Assembly: GCF_001679005.1 (NCBI RefSeq)
Contig: NZ_LXTW01000034.1
Span: 12,531 to 76,530, forward strand
Direction of reading: 5' to 3'
DNA from: Moraxella nonliquefaciens
GTDB lineage: Bacteria > Pseudomonadota > Gammaproteobacteria > Pseudomonadales > Moraxellaceae
DNA length: 64,000 nt
The notes below the pieces were generated by a model, which saw only the letters and a program-made list of their open reading frames with translations, searched no databases and had not been told where the DNA came from. Position numbers and translations under genes: made by a program. Position 1 is the stretch's first letter; each line of letters begins with the position of its first letter. Shown piece by piece: positions 35,650 to 44,313 of the stretch.

Positions 35650-36567
35650 ATGACAATCATGACCAACGCCAATTCTCTACACCCCAATCCACAAGCCCCA
35701 ACCGCCCTAAATCCCAAGCCCAACGACATAATACCCCCAAAATCCATCCACACCATCAAGCATGGCAACAAACATGTTCTAAGAGTGGTATCTATTAATG
35801 TCAATGGATTAAGGGCATCTGAGAAAAAAGGGCTGTTTGATTTTATCATCAAATCAGACGCAGACGTCATCTGTATGCAAGAGACGAGACTCACGCACGA
35901 ACAATGGACGGATAAATTTAAGCCTGTGGGTTATCATACTCATTTGTTCCCTGCCGAGCGAGCGGGATATGCAGGGGTGGCGATTTATAGTAAATTGCCC
36001 TTTGTCCCAACAGATGGTCTGGGTTTTGAGATTGCCGATACACAGGGGCGGTTTAGCTGTGGGCGGTTTGATTTGAGTGAATGGGGACTTGATACGCCTG
36101 TGCATATTGCATCTTTGTATTTGCCATCTGGTTCATCAGGTGATGATGCTCAGGCTCGCAAAGATGAATTTTTGGAAAAATACAAAACCATATTAAAACG
36201 CTGGCGAGATGACAATAAATCCATCATCATCTGTGGCGATTATAATATCGTGCATAAACGCATTGACATCAAAAACTGGCCTGGCAACCAAAAAGCATCT
36301 GGCTGTCTGCCCCATGAACGGGCGTGGCTTGACCATATTTATGATGAGCTTGGTTATGTGGATACATTTCGGGTGGTGCGAGATGACAGCGACATCTATT
36401 CATGGTGGTCAAATCGCGGGCAAGCCCGTGCCAAAAACGTGGGCTGGCGTATAGATTATCACGTCTGTTCACCCGACTGGATGGCTCGTACGCTGGGGGC
36501 ATGGGTCTATCGTGATGCGTGGTATTCTGACCACGCCCCTGTGGTTGTGGATTATGTGATTGGGTAG
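35650..36567 (+). CDS. xthA: Exodeoxyribonuclease III
   Basis: 305 residues if started at 35650 (ATG at 35659 is an alternative). It is a 3'-5' exonuclease and AP endonuclease of base-excision repair. Core motifs are SINVNGLR (about residues 48-55), CMQETRL (metal-binding Glu), GDYNIVH (Asp/Asn), and YSDHAPVVVD with the catalytic His at the end. The first 40 residues, rich in Pro and Asn, precede the usual family start and make the protein longer than E. coli XthA (268). An internal GTG/ATG start nearer residue 40 is not obvious, so the extension may be real. Confidence 0.92.
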   Translation: MTIMTNANSLHPNPQAPTALNPKPNDIIPPKSIHTIKHGNKHVLRVVSINVNGLRASEKKGLFDFIIKSDADVICMQETRLTHEQWTDKFKPVGYHTHLFPAERAGYAGVAIYSKLPFVPTDGLGFEIADTQGRFSCGRFDLSEWGLDTPVHIASLYLPSGSSGDDAQARKDEFLEKYKTILKRWRDDNKSIIICGDYNIVHKRIDIKNWPGNQKASGCLPHERAWLDHIYDELGYVDTFRVVRDDSDIYSWWSNRGQARAKNVGWRIDYHVCSPDWMARTLGAWVYRDAWYSDHAPVVVDYVIG

Positions 36568-36756
36568 GTAGGTACATTGTTCAGTTAAGAATAAAAAATT
36601 GAGACAACGTTGGGGAAAATGATATTTGTCCCAATACGGCATTTGATTTGAGCGAATATTTTTACCCCCACATGTCAGATTTTATGTTTTAATTTTATAT
36701 TATAGCAAATTAATACCAATTCACGCCAACTCCATATTTTTTAATAAGGATTTTGT

Positions 36757-36815
36757 AGGGTTGCGTAACATGCACCTTTTAAATGAAAAATCTTATTGGT
36801 GCGTGATACGCACCC
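36757..36815. repeat. Inverted repeat of about 19 bp arms, possible dispersed element
   Basis: AGGGTTGCGTAACATGCACC (36757-36776) is an imperfect reverse complement of GGTGCGTGATACGCACCCT (36798-36815 and flank), separated by about 20 AT-rich bases. GC-rich arms around a TACGCACC motif in an AT-rich gap resemble small palindromic intergenic repeats known in Neisseria and relatives. Confidence 0.5.
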
Positions 36816-36861
36816 TGTCGCCAATGGGTTTATTTTGAAGTTAATTTTACAGGGAGAAAAA

Positions 36862-37056
36862 ATGAGCGATGATTTTTACAAAGAACTGTATGCGTCCGCC
36901 CAAGAAGCCCTAGCCATTGCCAAGGGCGAGATTGAGCCAAGCCGTGTTTTCACTTATGAACGTCCCAACGCCAAAGCCAATTACAATTTATTCACAAACT
37001 CAATATCCGCCCAAAAACCTTGCAAAATTGGCAAAATCCACAAAAATTCTGTATAA
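36862..37056 (+). pseudogene. Truncated HigA-type antitoxin/XRE regulator N-terminus (tentative)
   Basis: From ATG 36862, with a strong GGGAG site, the frame reads MSDDFYKELYASAQEALAIA then KGEIEPSRVFTYERPNAKA. This resembles the N-terminal lead-in of HigA-type antitoxins, where a helix-turn-helix normally follows. Here the similarity stops at about residue 41; the last 23 residues are encoded by what is clearly the promoter region of the next gene. It is therefore probably a remnant joined to the peroxiredoxin promoter by deletion. No toxin gene is next to it. Confidence 0.4.
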
Positions 37057-37057
37057 T
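37028..37057 (+). promoter_or_regulatory. Sigma-70 promoter of the peroxiredoxin-glutaredoxin gene
   Basis: TTGGCA (37028-37033) and TATAAT (37052-37057) with an 18-bp spacer, 31 bp upstream of the ATG at 37088. Confidence 0.75.
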
Positions 37058-37087
37058 GGGTTAAATCTATTTTTTAGGAGAAATGCA

Positions 37088-37837
37088 ATGGCATTTAAAG
37101 AGATGGTTGGGCAAAAAGTCCCAAATGTAACTTTTCACACCCGTCAAGACGGCGAGTGGGTTGATGTTACCACTGATGAGCTGTTTGACGGCAAAAAAGT
37201 CGTGCTGTTTAGCCTGCCAGGGGCATTTACGCCAACCTGCTCATCCATGCATCTGCCCCGCTACAATGAACTGTATGGCGAATTTAAAAAGTTGGGTGTG
37301 GATGACATCATCTGCGTGTCGGTCAATGACACCTTTGTCATGAACGCATGGCAAGACGACCAAGACTGTGCTAACATTACCATCATCCCAGATGGTAATG
37401 GCGAATTCACAGATGCCATGGGGCGACTTGTAGATAAAGAGGAGCTGGGTTTTGGCAAACGTTCATGGCGTTATTCTATGCTTGTGGATGATGGCGTGAT
37501 TGTCAAAATCTTTGACGAACCCCAAAAAGACGGCGACCCTTTTGAGGTCTCAGATGCTGACACCATGATTAAATACCTAAATCCTAAATGGACAGACAAG
37601 CCATCTGTGGCGATCATCTCAAAAGAGGGTTGTCCGTTTTGCATGAAAGCCAAAGAAGCTCTAACAGCTCGTGGCGTAACATACGAGGAGCTGGTGCTTG
37701 GGCGTGACATCACCACAACAGCAGTACGTGCCATGACAGGGCATGAGACCGTGCCACAGGTCTTTGTCGGTGGTAAGCACATTGGCGGTTCGGAGGATTT
37801 GGAAAAATATCTGACGAGCGGTGAGTGTGTACTCTAA
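37088..37837 (+). CDS. Hybrid peroxiredoxin-glutaredoxin (Prx5/Grx)
   Basis: 249 residues from ATG 37088 with AGGAG before it; the longer frame to 36917 runs through the promoter and was rejected. Residues 1-160 are a Prx5-type peroxiredoxin with the peroxidatic Cys in PGAFTPTCSSMHLP. Residues 170-249 are a glutaredoxin with the active site GCPFC and the glutathione-site sequences TVPQVFVGG and GGSEDL. Such fusions, known from Haemophilus and Neisseria, reduce peroxides using glutathione in one polypeptide. It is monocistronic, with its own promoter and a strong terminator; no OxyR site was recognised. Confidence 0.95.
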   Translation: MAFKEMVGQKVPNVTFHTRQDGEWVDVTTDELFDGKKVVLFSLPGAFTPTCSSMHLPRYNELYGEFKKLGVDDIICVSVNDTFVMNAWQDDQDCANITIIPDGNGEFTDAMGRLVDKEELGFGKRSWRYSMLVDDGVIVKIFDEPQKDGDPFEVSDADTMIKYLNPKWTDKPSVAIISKEGCPFCMKAKEALTARGVTYEELVLGRDITTTAVRAMTGHETVPQVFVGGKHIGGSEDLEKYLTSGECVL

Positions 37838-37859
37838 TTAGCACCCATTAGAAATATCA

Positions 37860-37886
37860 AAAACGTGGCACAAATGCCACGTTTTT
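37860..37886. terminator. Bidirectional terminator, left copy
   Basis: AAAACGTGGCA / TGCCACGTTTT around loop CAAA with flanking A and T tracts. It separates the Prx/Grx gene from the convergent XRE regulator and is nearly the same sequence as the hairpin at 38856-38885. Confidence 0.9.
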
Positions 37887-37908
37887 TATTGGTTAAGTTT
37901 GGTGGGGT

Positions 37909-38342
37909 TTATTGATTGGTTTGTTGAGTATTTAATAAATTGAGCATTTGTTTTAATAAGGCGTTTTCTTGTTTTAATTGTTCAATGATTTCATCTTTAT
38001 GGGTGATAATAAGTTGCATTTTTTCATTATCATGTTTTAATTCTTGTTCGTTGATAGATTGTTGATTGCCATGATAAATAATTGCCCCATTGTTTAAATT
38101 TTCATTGGTACAATTTTCATTAATCAACAAAAACACACCATTATCATTATTATGAATTAATTTGGTAACATCAATATTTAAAATTTGGGCGATTTGTTGA
38201 ATGCGGTCTAGGCTTAATTTGGTTTTTGCCTGATTCTATTTTTGAGTAAGCTTGTGGGGTCAAATCAAGACGTTCTGCCATTTGCTCTTGGGAGATTTTT
38301 TGCTGGGTGGAAATGGCTCGGATTTTGTCTTGGGTTTTCATA
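37909..38342 (-). pseudogene. XRE-family transcriptional regulator, frameshifted
   Basis: From ATG 38342 the frame encodes a helix-turn-helix (KISQEQMAERLDLTPQAYSK then IESGK) and then runs out of frame. Removing one A from the run of five (T run at 38223-38227 on the plus strand) restores SLDRIQQIAQILNIDVTKLI, continuing into the 75-codon frame that ends at 37909 with a leucine-rich coiled coil (EIIEQLKQENALLKQMLNLL). The intact product would be about 144 residues. The homopolymer could mean a genuine inactivating mutation, phase variation or a sequencing error. It is divergent from the two small genes at 38448-38804, which it may regulate. Confidence 0.75.
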
Positions 38343-38447
38343 AATCAACTTTTGGTGGAATTTTTCAACAAATGGTTAGTGGTGATGGTTTTATTTTTTG
38401 ATTATAATACAAAGTAGGCAATAAATCAATTTCTAAGGAGAACATTT

Positions 38448-38579
38448 ATGGCAAAAGGCAAAAAGTGTCCATCGTGTGGCAACTACACGATGCATGAAAA
38501 AAGACCAAACTACTGGTATTGTTCTAATTGTGGTGCAACCACCTTTGGCAATGGTCGTTTTATTTTTGTTCAAATTTAG
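38448..38579 (+). CDS. 43-aa zinc-ribbon protein
   Basis: The translation begins MAKGKKCPSCGNYTMHEK and contains CSNCGATTF, so two CxxC pairs are spaced like a zinc ribbon. An AAGGAG site lies eight bases before the ATG, and a TATAAT is at 38403-38408. It is too small for most gene finders, but codon sense, ribosome site and cysteine spacing all support it. The next small gene starts 9 bp after its stop with its own AGGA site, so the two form a unit. The role is unknown. Confidence 0.65.
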   Translation: MAKGKKCPSCGNYTMHEKRPNYWYCSNCGATTFGNGRFIFVQI

Positions 38580-38588
38580 GATAACGTC

Positions 38589-38804
38589 ATGGGGATTTTT
38601 TCAGCAATAGGCAATTTGATTATACAGGCTGGCAATAATGCTAGTAAACTACATCAAGAAATTAAAGTTTATACGGAAGATTACCGCAATGAAAGTGATG
38701 AGTTTTTAAAAAAGAAGCTAAAAAATGGTTACGGTGCTTAAAAATACGCAGCCGCAAATGTTTTAAAGGAACGTGGTTATGGCTCACAAAATCTTAGTGA
38801 ATAG
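38589..38804 (+). pseudogene. Small helical protein gene with an in-frame stop
   Basis: ATG 38589 follows AGGATAACGTC. It encodes MGIFSAIGNLIIQAGNNASK and then a Lys/Glu-rich helix (DEFLKKKLKNGYGA) up to a TAA at 38739-38741. The same frame then continues without interruption for 20 more codons (KYAAANVLKERGYGSQNLSE) to a TAG at 38802. The continuation is clearly protein-like, so the TAA looks like a recent nonsense mutation of a 71-codon gene; alternatively the 50-residue product is the real one. Function unknown. Confidence 0.55.
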
Positions 38805-38855
38805 ACGATTTCTAAAAAAACGGCAACACTACTATTTTTAATATTCAATACTTTC

Positions 38856-38885
38856 AAAAAACGTGGCACAAAAGCCACGTTTTTT
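38856..38885. terminator. Bidirectional terminator, right copy
   Basis: Perfect 12-bp stem AAAAAACGTGGC / GCCACGTTTTTT around a 6-nt loop. It ends the type I secretion operon (minus strand) and the small genes (plus strand). Almost identical to 37860-37886. Confidence 0.9.
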
Positions 38886-38889
38886 GGTG

Positions 38890-40056
38890 CTATCGCTCAC
38901 CCAGACCTTCGGACAATGTCTTGGTAATTGGCTTGGTCAAATAAGACAATACCGTGCGTTCCATTGCCTTGATGTCCACACTGGCGGTCATGCCCGGTTT
39001 GATGATAATCTCATCTTCACGAGCCGCTACCTGAGCCCCTTCTATGCGAATCTGCACACGATAATAGGGTTTATCGCCTTGTGGGGTTTTCTCCATGAGC
39101 GTGTCTGGACTGATATAGATAACCTCGCCATTCATCGCCCCAAAGATAGAATAATCATAAGCATCCAATTTAACACTGGCAGTCTGTCCCTCTTTGACAT
39201 AGGCAATATCCACAGGTCTCACCTTTGCCTCCACCACCAAATCACTGCTGGTCGGAAGCAGCTGCATGATGGTATCGCCTGATCGCACCACACCACCAAT
39301 GGTCGTTACGGCGATATTATTCACTTTACCATCCACAGGAGCAAATAGGCGTTTTTCTTCTAGTACCTGAGCTCTGTCTCTTAGCTGTTCGGTTTCAGAT
39401 TCTAGCTCTTCTTGGGCTTTGGTCAGCTCGGTTTGAGCATCTTCAAAGTATTTGTTGCGTTTGTTGGTAATCTGTGCCTCGATGTCCGCCACTTGACGAC
39501 GAAGTCTGATCACGTCCGCCTGACTGACATCACCATGTGCCAGCAGTGGTTCGTTCATGGCAAGTTCTCGCTTGGCAAGTTCTAGCATTTTTTGTAATGA
39601 TGCCACATCTTGGGTAATGGCTTGACGGCGACGATTGTATAGCTCGGTTTGGTTTTGGACGTATTCAGCATACTTTTGTATCTCTTCTGGAAAATTTAAT
39701 GGACGGTCAAAAATCTCCGCCTCCAAACGTGCTACTCTTGCTCGCAGTGCTGCTACTTTGGTTGCTGAATTGTCCAGTGCTGCTTTGGCACGCTCTTCTT
39801 CTAATATCGCCAATAAATCGCCTTTTTTGACATCATCGCCCTCTTTGACCAAAAGTTCTGATACCACGCCATTATCGGTTGCCTGAATCTCTTGGGTGCG
39901 GTCAGATGCGATAACAGTCGCCTGAGCTCTGGTAACCTGGTCAATCTTGGCAAATGATGCCCATGTAATAAGAACAATGATGACTGCCAGTGCCACCCAA
40001 ATGATTATGCTGGGCTTACTGCGTGATTTTGCTTTTTGATAGTTTTTTTGACTCAC
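38890..40056 (-). CDS. HlyD-family type I secretion membrane-fusion protein (LapC-like)
   Basis: 388 residues. One membrane anchor at about residues 17-37 (IIIWVALAVIIVLITW) is followed by a biotinyl-lipoyl half-domain (TDNGVVSELLVKEGDDVKKGDLL), a long alpha-helical hairpin with coiled-coil character (about 85-230), the second lipoyl half (RLFAPVDGKVNN) and the HlyD beta-barrel, ending in the conserved LSYLTKPI segment. It bridges the inner-membrane ABC transporter and the outer-membrane TolC-like channel. It is the last gene of the secretion operon, 11 bp after the ABC gene, with a terminator hairpin immediately behind. Confidence 0.92.
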   Translation of the reverse strand: MSQKNYQKAKSRSKPSIIIWVALAVIIVLITWASFAKIDQVTRAQATVIASDRTQEIQATDNGVVSELLVKEGDDVKKGDLLAILEEERAKAALDNSATKVAALRARVARLEAEIFDRPLNFPEEIQKYAEYVQNQTELYNRRRQAITQDVASLQKMLELAKRELAMNEPLLAHGDVSQADVIRLRRQVADIEAQITNKRNKYFEDAQTELTKAQEELESETEQLRDRAQVLEEKRLFAPVDGKVNNIAVTTIGGVVRSGDTIMQLLPTSSDLVVEAKVRPVDIAYVKEGQTASVKLDAYDYSIFGAMNGEVIYISPDTLMEKTPQGDKPYYRVQIRIEGAQVAAREDEIIIKPGMTASVDIKAMERTVLSYLTKPITKTLSEGLGER

Positions 40057-40067
40057 AGTATCTCCCT

Positions 40068-42278
40068 TTATGGTTGATTGGGTGTATTAGGATTGATATC
40101 TATACTTTGTGTGGTATCGCCCTGTTCCACTTTTTTCATGGCATCTTTGGCATTTTGTTCATTTTGGATAAGTCGTGATAATACCGCCTGCTTAGGCCCA
40201 TCCATGACCACTTTACCATCTGCCATGATGATGATACGATTGACCAAAGCCAGTAGCCCCATCTTGTGCGTTGAGACGATGAGTGTCTTGGTGGGATCTT
40301 GGAGTTCTTGGGAGAGCACTTGCAAGCACTGATTTTCTTGCATGTTATCCATGGATGCTGTCGGTTCATCCAGTAGCCACACCGATGGCTTGGTTAGCAC
40401 CAAACGAGTAAAGGCAACCAGTTGTTTTTGTCCGCCTGACAGACCTTTGCCCCCTTCGCTGATGGGCAAATCTAAACCACTAGAATGCCCTGACACTAAG
40501 CGGATAAGTCCTGTGCGATGTAGTGCTTGTCTGATGACATCGTCAGATGGGGCAGGCATGCCAATCAGTAAATTCTCACGAAGCGTTCCTTGAAAGAGAC
40601 GATGGTCTTGTTGCAGATAACCTACCTGCTCACTCATCGATTCACGGCTGATATGAGCGATGTCTAGCCCATCTAACAGCACATGACCGCTTGTGGGCAT
40701 ATATAACCCTGATAGGATTTTTAATAAAGTGGATTTGCCAGAGCCGATAGAGCCTAATATTGCCACACGCTCGCCTGCTTTGATTTCCAACTGTTCAATG
40801 CTGATGGCATTGCGTTCATTGCCTGTATAGTTAAAGGTCATGTTATTGCATTGATACCAGCCATGAATGCGAGATGGGGCAAGCGGATGAGCAACATTGT
40901 TATTGTCTTGTTCTAATGCAAAAAGCCTTTCAATATTGACTTTGGCGGCTTTTGCGTGTGAATACTGTACCAGCAAGTTTGGGGCGTTCATGATGGGAGC
41001 AAGAATACGGCCGCCCAAAATGGTACAAGCAATCAAACCACCAATGGTCATGCCCTGCGACATCACCACAAACGCCCCTGTAATGACAATCCCCACATAG
41101 CTGATTTGTTGGAGCATTTGTACGCTATAATTTAGGTTGTCATTGGCATGACGCATTTTTAGGTCATTATCAATGGTCTCGCCTGTTACATTTAGCCATT
41201 TAGATAAGAATTTCCAATTACCAGAACCTGCCTTGATGGTCTCCATACCCTCAACCGTCTCTACCAAAATTCCTGTTTTTAGATAGGAAGCCGTGGCATT
41301 TTGGGCAGATATTTTATCAATCTTTTTGCGACCAGACAGACCCAATGTAATGCCAATCACCGCAGCAATGAGTGGAATGATGGCAATGATGGGCGAGCCG
41401 ATGACCGCAATCAAGATGATGAACAAAATACTCATCGGAATATCAACAAGCGTAAAGAGTGTGCTTGCTGTAAAAAACGAACGCACCTGTTCATAGCCAC
41501 GAAGCTGGGCTGCCAGTGAACCAACCGAGCTTGGCATTTTGTCCACACGCACCGCCAACAATCGCTCAAAGATATTTCTTGACAAAACCTCATCAACCCC
41601 AATAACCATCTTATCCATGACTTTGGAGCGAGCAAATTTCATCATCGCCTCAAAGATAATCATCAAGCCCACGCCCGATGCTAGGATAATCAATGTGTGC
41701 TGGCTGTTGGTTGGGATAACACGGTCATAGACCTGCATGGAAAATAACGAGACAGCAAGGGCAAGCAAGTTGATGATAAAAGATGCCACAACTGCTTCTA
41801 TTACAACACGCTTATGCTCTGTCAGATTTTGTATCAAAAGTTCGTGAAAGCCAATTTTTTTGTCAGCGACCAGTTTGTCTGAGACACGAATTTTTGCCAC
41901 AAAATCCAAATCCGAGCCCTGACAACTCACTCTGCCTTGGATGCTCTCAAAAATCCAGTTGAGACCGTATTTTTGTACAATACGACCATAACCCAACCTT
42001 TGATGGTAAGCAAGCAGGGGCATATAAGCGGCGTCTGGTTCATCCATAACGTCGGGCTCATCTACAATGCCCAGTATGTCAAGCAAATGGGTTAATCGCT
42101 CTTCATGGTCATCAAAGCCTGACACACGAACAAGTGCGGTATCTAGGCGATTTTTATCCACAGTTATGCCCACATCTTTTAACAGCTCAAATACCGCCAC
42201 GCCCAAAGCGTTATTGTTGGTGTATTGTTTTGGCAGTTGTTCGTTATTGGGGTTGTCAGTGGTTTGGTGTAACGACAT
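40068..42278 (-). CDS. Type I secretion ABC transporter/permease (LapB-like)
   Basis: 736 residues. The N-terminal domain (about residues 20-150) is a C39-peptidase-like domain without the catalytic Cys at its expected position, as in transporters for large RTX or adhesin substrates. A six-helix membrane domain (about 160-450) precedes the ATPase, with Walker A GSIGSGKST, the signature LSGGQKQLV and Walker B VWLLDEPTASMD. It powers export of an unfolded protein directly to the outside. Neighbours are the HlyD-type and TolC-type partners. The layout TolC-ABC-HlyD matches LapE-LapB-LapC of large adhesins. No substrate gene lies in the window. Confidence 0.93.
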   Translation of the reverse strand: MSLHQTTDNPNNEQLPKQYTNNNALGVAVFELLKDVGITVDKNRLDTALVRVSGFDDHEERLTHLLDILGIVDEPDVMDEPDAAYMPLLAYHQRLGYGRIVQKYGLNWIFESIQGRVSCQGSDLDFVAKIRVSDKLVADKKIGFHELLIQNLTEHKRVVIEAVVASFIINLLALAVSLFSMQVYDRVIPTNSQHTLIILASGVGLMIIFEAMMKFARSKVMDKMVIGVDEVLSRNIFERLLAVRVDKMPSSVGSLAAQLRGYEQVRSFFTASTLFTLVDIPMSILFIILIAVIGSPIIAIIPLIAAVIGITLGLSGRKKIDKISAQNATASYLKTGILVETVEGMETIKAGSGNWKFLSKWLNVTGETIDNDLKMRHANDNLNYSVQMLQQISYVGIVITGAFVVMSQGMTIGGLIACTILGGRILAPIMNAPNLLVQYSHAKAAKVNIERLFALEQDNNNVAHPLAPSRIHGWYQCNNMTFNYTGNERNAISIEQLEIKAGERVAILGSIGSGKSTLLKILSGLYMPTSGHVLLDGLDIAHISRESMSEQVGYLQQDHRLFQGTLRENLLIGMPAPSDDVIRQALHRTGLIRLVSGHSSGLDLPISEGGKGLSGGQKQLVAFTRLVLTKPSVWLLDEPTASMDNMQENQCLQVLSQELQDPTKTLIVSTHKMGLLALVNRIIIMADGKVVMDGPKQAVLSRLIQNEQNAKDAMKKVEQGDTTQSIDINPNTPNQP

Positions 42279-42391
42279 CAGTTATCCTTGGCTTGTCATA
42301 TGTTTAAACACGACAATATTTGATAAATACATTTGATAAATACAAAAAAACTCATCACAACATGAGATGCTTAAAAACGACGTTCATCCAT

Positions 42392-43927
42392 CTACCAGAC
42401 TAGTTCATCCATTTGTATGCCCTCACCATCAATGATATGCTCTATTTGAACATCTGATGGTGTCTGACCCATCGTGCCATCATTGATCATATCTGACTTG
42501 CTTGGCTCATCGGTTTCACGAGGTGGCTCTATCCATAAATCCTGCTGATTGACAAAACTGTCATCGGCGGTTGGCACTTGTGTCATCTGCACCACTGGCA
42601 GAGTACGGCTCTTGTGCCATGCCAAAAACGTGCGATAAGGGCGAAATTCACTGACGGGTGTATGAATGGTGTGATGCTCCAACTGCCAATCCATCGCTCC
42701 AAAGTCTACTTGTAGCTTATAAAAACTTGCCACCATCTGACTTTGGACTTCTAGTAGTTGCTGTTCATATTGGGTATGTTCACGCACAGCATTTAGCACC
42801 TCAAGCCATGATTTTCTCCCTGCAATGAACTGACGACCGTATGAGTCTACTACCAACTTTGCCCCATCAATGGCAAGTTTAATGGAACGCTCCTTATCCC
42901 TTGATGAGATAAACTCTTGGTATTGGGTTTGTAGACTCTCCATGACCACCCGCCTTGTCGCCTCTTGGGTTTGGGTCAGACTTATGGCACGAGCATTGGC
43001 AGCACGAGTTAGGGCAAGTGATGAAAAACCTGCCCCTGGGTCATAAGACATGCCCAGCGAAAATTTACCATCATTTTTGTTATTCTTATGCTCAAAGGTG
43101 TGTTGATATTGGGCATAGACGTTAGGATAACGCCCTGCCGCTTGGGCTTTTGCTTCTTGTTTGGCAGCTTCCACCTGAAAATGCTGACGCACGACACTGG
43201 GATGATGACCGCCCATATTGTCAAACACCTGCATCTCAAAATTTATTGACTGTGCTTTGACATAGTCCGTCAAGGACTTCATGGTGATGTTATATTTTTT
43301 CTCACCCAGCGTCTCACCAATAAGCTGTGAGAGTCTGGCAGCGGCAACTCGCTCTTGTTCTATGGCATTTTGTTGTGAATTTTGGTCTTGATAGATGCGA
43401 TTTTTTACCAAATCCAGTTCAATCTTAGCTGAAACACCCTGTGCCACACGACGTTCCATCATCGCCTCAAACTCGTTTAGACGTGCCAAACTGTCAGCGT
43501 ATAACTCTTGCAAGGCAACAGCATAGATATAGCCACGCCAAACATCAATGGTATTTTTGGCAACGGTATTTTGCTGTTCAAACACATGGGCACTGGCGGC
43601 TTTATTGTCATACATGCTTTGGTTAATCTGTGCTGTCAATCGCCCGCCCGTCCATAGTGGCTGACGGATGGCAACTGTACTTATCAATCCATCATTTTTG
43701 TCATGTCCCACACTCATTGTTGGAGTTGGTAGCATGCCCAATTTGGCAGCACGCACACCCTCAGCTGATGCCATCTCATCTGCTTTGGCAGCATTAACCA
43801 AAGGGTGTGTTTGCGTAGCACGAAGTAGCAGTGCATCTAGGTCTAGCGGATTAATATTTGCCAAAACAAAGGTAGGCATGAGTACCAGTCCACAAAGCAC
43901 GCGTTTTTTTAGATAGTAAAAGCTCAT
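42392..43927 (-). CDS. TolC-family outer-membrane channel of the type I secretion system (LapE-like)
   Basis: 511 residues from ATG 43927 (four upstream codons omitted). A signal peptide (RVLCGLVLMPTFVLA) is followed by two TolC repeats with helical segments such as LLLRATQTHPLVNAAKAD and the second-repeat AGRKSWLEVLNAVREHTQYE. It forms the outer-membrane exit duct for the ABC and HlyD partners downstream. The last 85 residues are a Pro/Asp/Glu-rich tail that ordinary TolC proteins lack. A 113-bp gap separates it from the ABC gene. The plus-strand frames across it are shadows. Confidence 0.9.
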   Translation of the reverse strand: MSFYYLKKRVLCGLVLMPTFVLANINPLDLDALLLRATQTHPLVNAAKADEMASAEGVRAAKLGMLPTPTMSVGHDKNDGLISTVAIRQPLWTGGRLTAQINQSMYDNKAASAHVFEQQNTVAKNTIDVWRGYIYAVALQELYADSLARLNEFEAMMERRVAQGVSAKIELDLVKNRIYQDQNSQQNAIEQERVAAARLSQLIGETLGEKKYNITMKSLTDYVKAQSINFEMQVFDNMGGHHPSVVRQHFQVEAAKQEAKAQAAGRYPNVYAQYQHTFEHKNNKNDGKFSLGMSYDPGAGFSSLALTRAANARAISLTQTQEATRRVVMESLQTQYQEFISSRDKERSIKLAIDGAKLVVDSYGRQFIAGRKSWLEVLNAVREHTQYEQQLLEVQSQMVASFYKLQVDFGAMDWQLEHHTIHTPVSEFRPYRTFLAWHKSRTLPVVQMTQVPTADDSFVNQQDLWIEPPRETDEPSKSDMINDGTMGQTPSDVQIEHIIDGEGIQMDELVW

Positions 43928-44313
43928 CAAAAAGTCCAATTACTCACACTCATCACAATAATAAGCAAAGGTTATACCAACGTGAACACCGTTTTGGTTT
44001 TATTAACATCATTGTATACAAAATTGACCGAATCTTTCAGGTGGTTTGGTCTGTGGCTTATCTTGCATGCGTCATTTTGAGCATTTTTGTGGGATTATTT
44101 TAATACATTTAGTCACTCACCATGTGTCAGTATGGTAATGAAGCTGTCTTATTCATGGCATAAATTCACAGGCTTAGGACAACAGATAAAACCAATAAAT
44201 GGGTCTGCAAGTTAAGATTTGGCTAAATTTAACATCATAATAACAAATGTTGGCAAAAAATGCTCTAAACTTTGGATAAAAACCCTATTTAATGATAAAT
44301 AAGGTTTTTCAAA
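43928..44313. other. About 386-bp intergenic region upstream of the secretion operon
   Basis: AT-rich, without a convincing open frame. It should contain the promoter of the secretion operon (minus strand), though no clear hexamer pair was found. The right end has the terminator of the next gene (44278-44310). Confidence 0.5.
44278..44310 (-). terminator. Terminator of the 141-aa membrane-protein gene
   Basis: AAAAACCCTATTT pairs with AAATAAGGTTTTT with one mismatch. It lies directly after the stop codon at 44314 on the minus strand, so that gene is not part of the secretion transcript. Confidence 0.65.
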
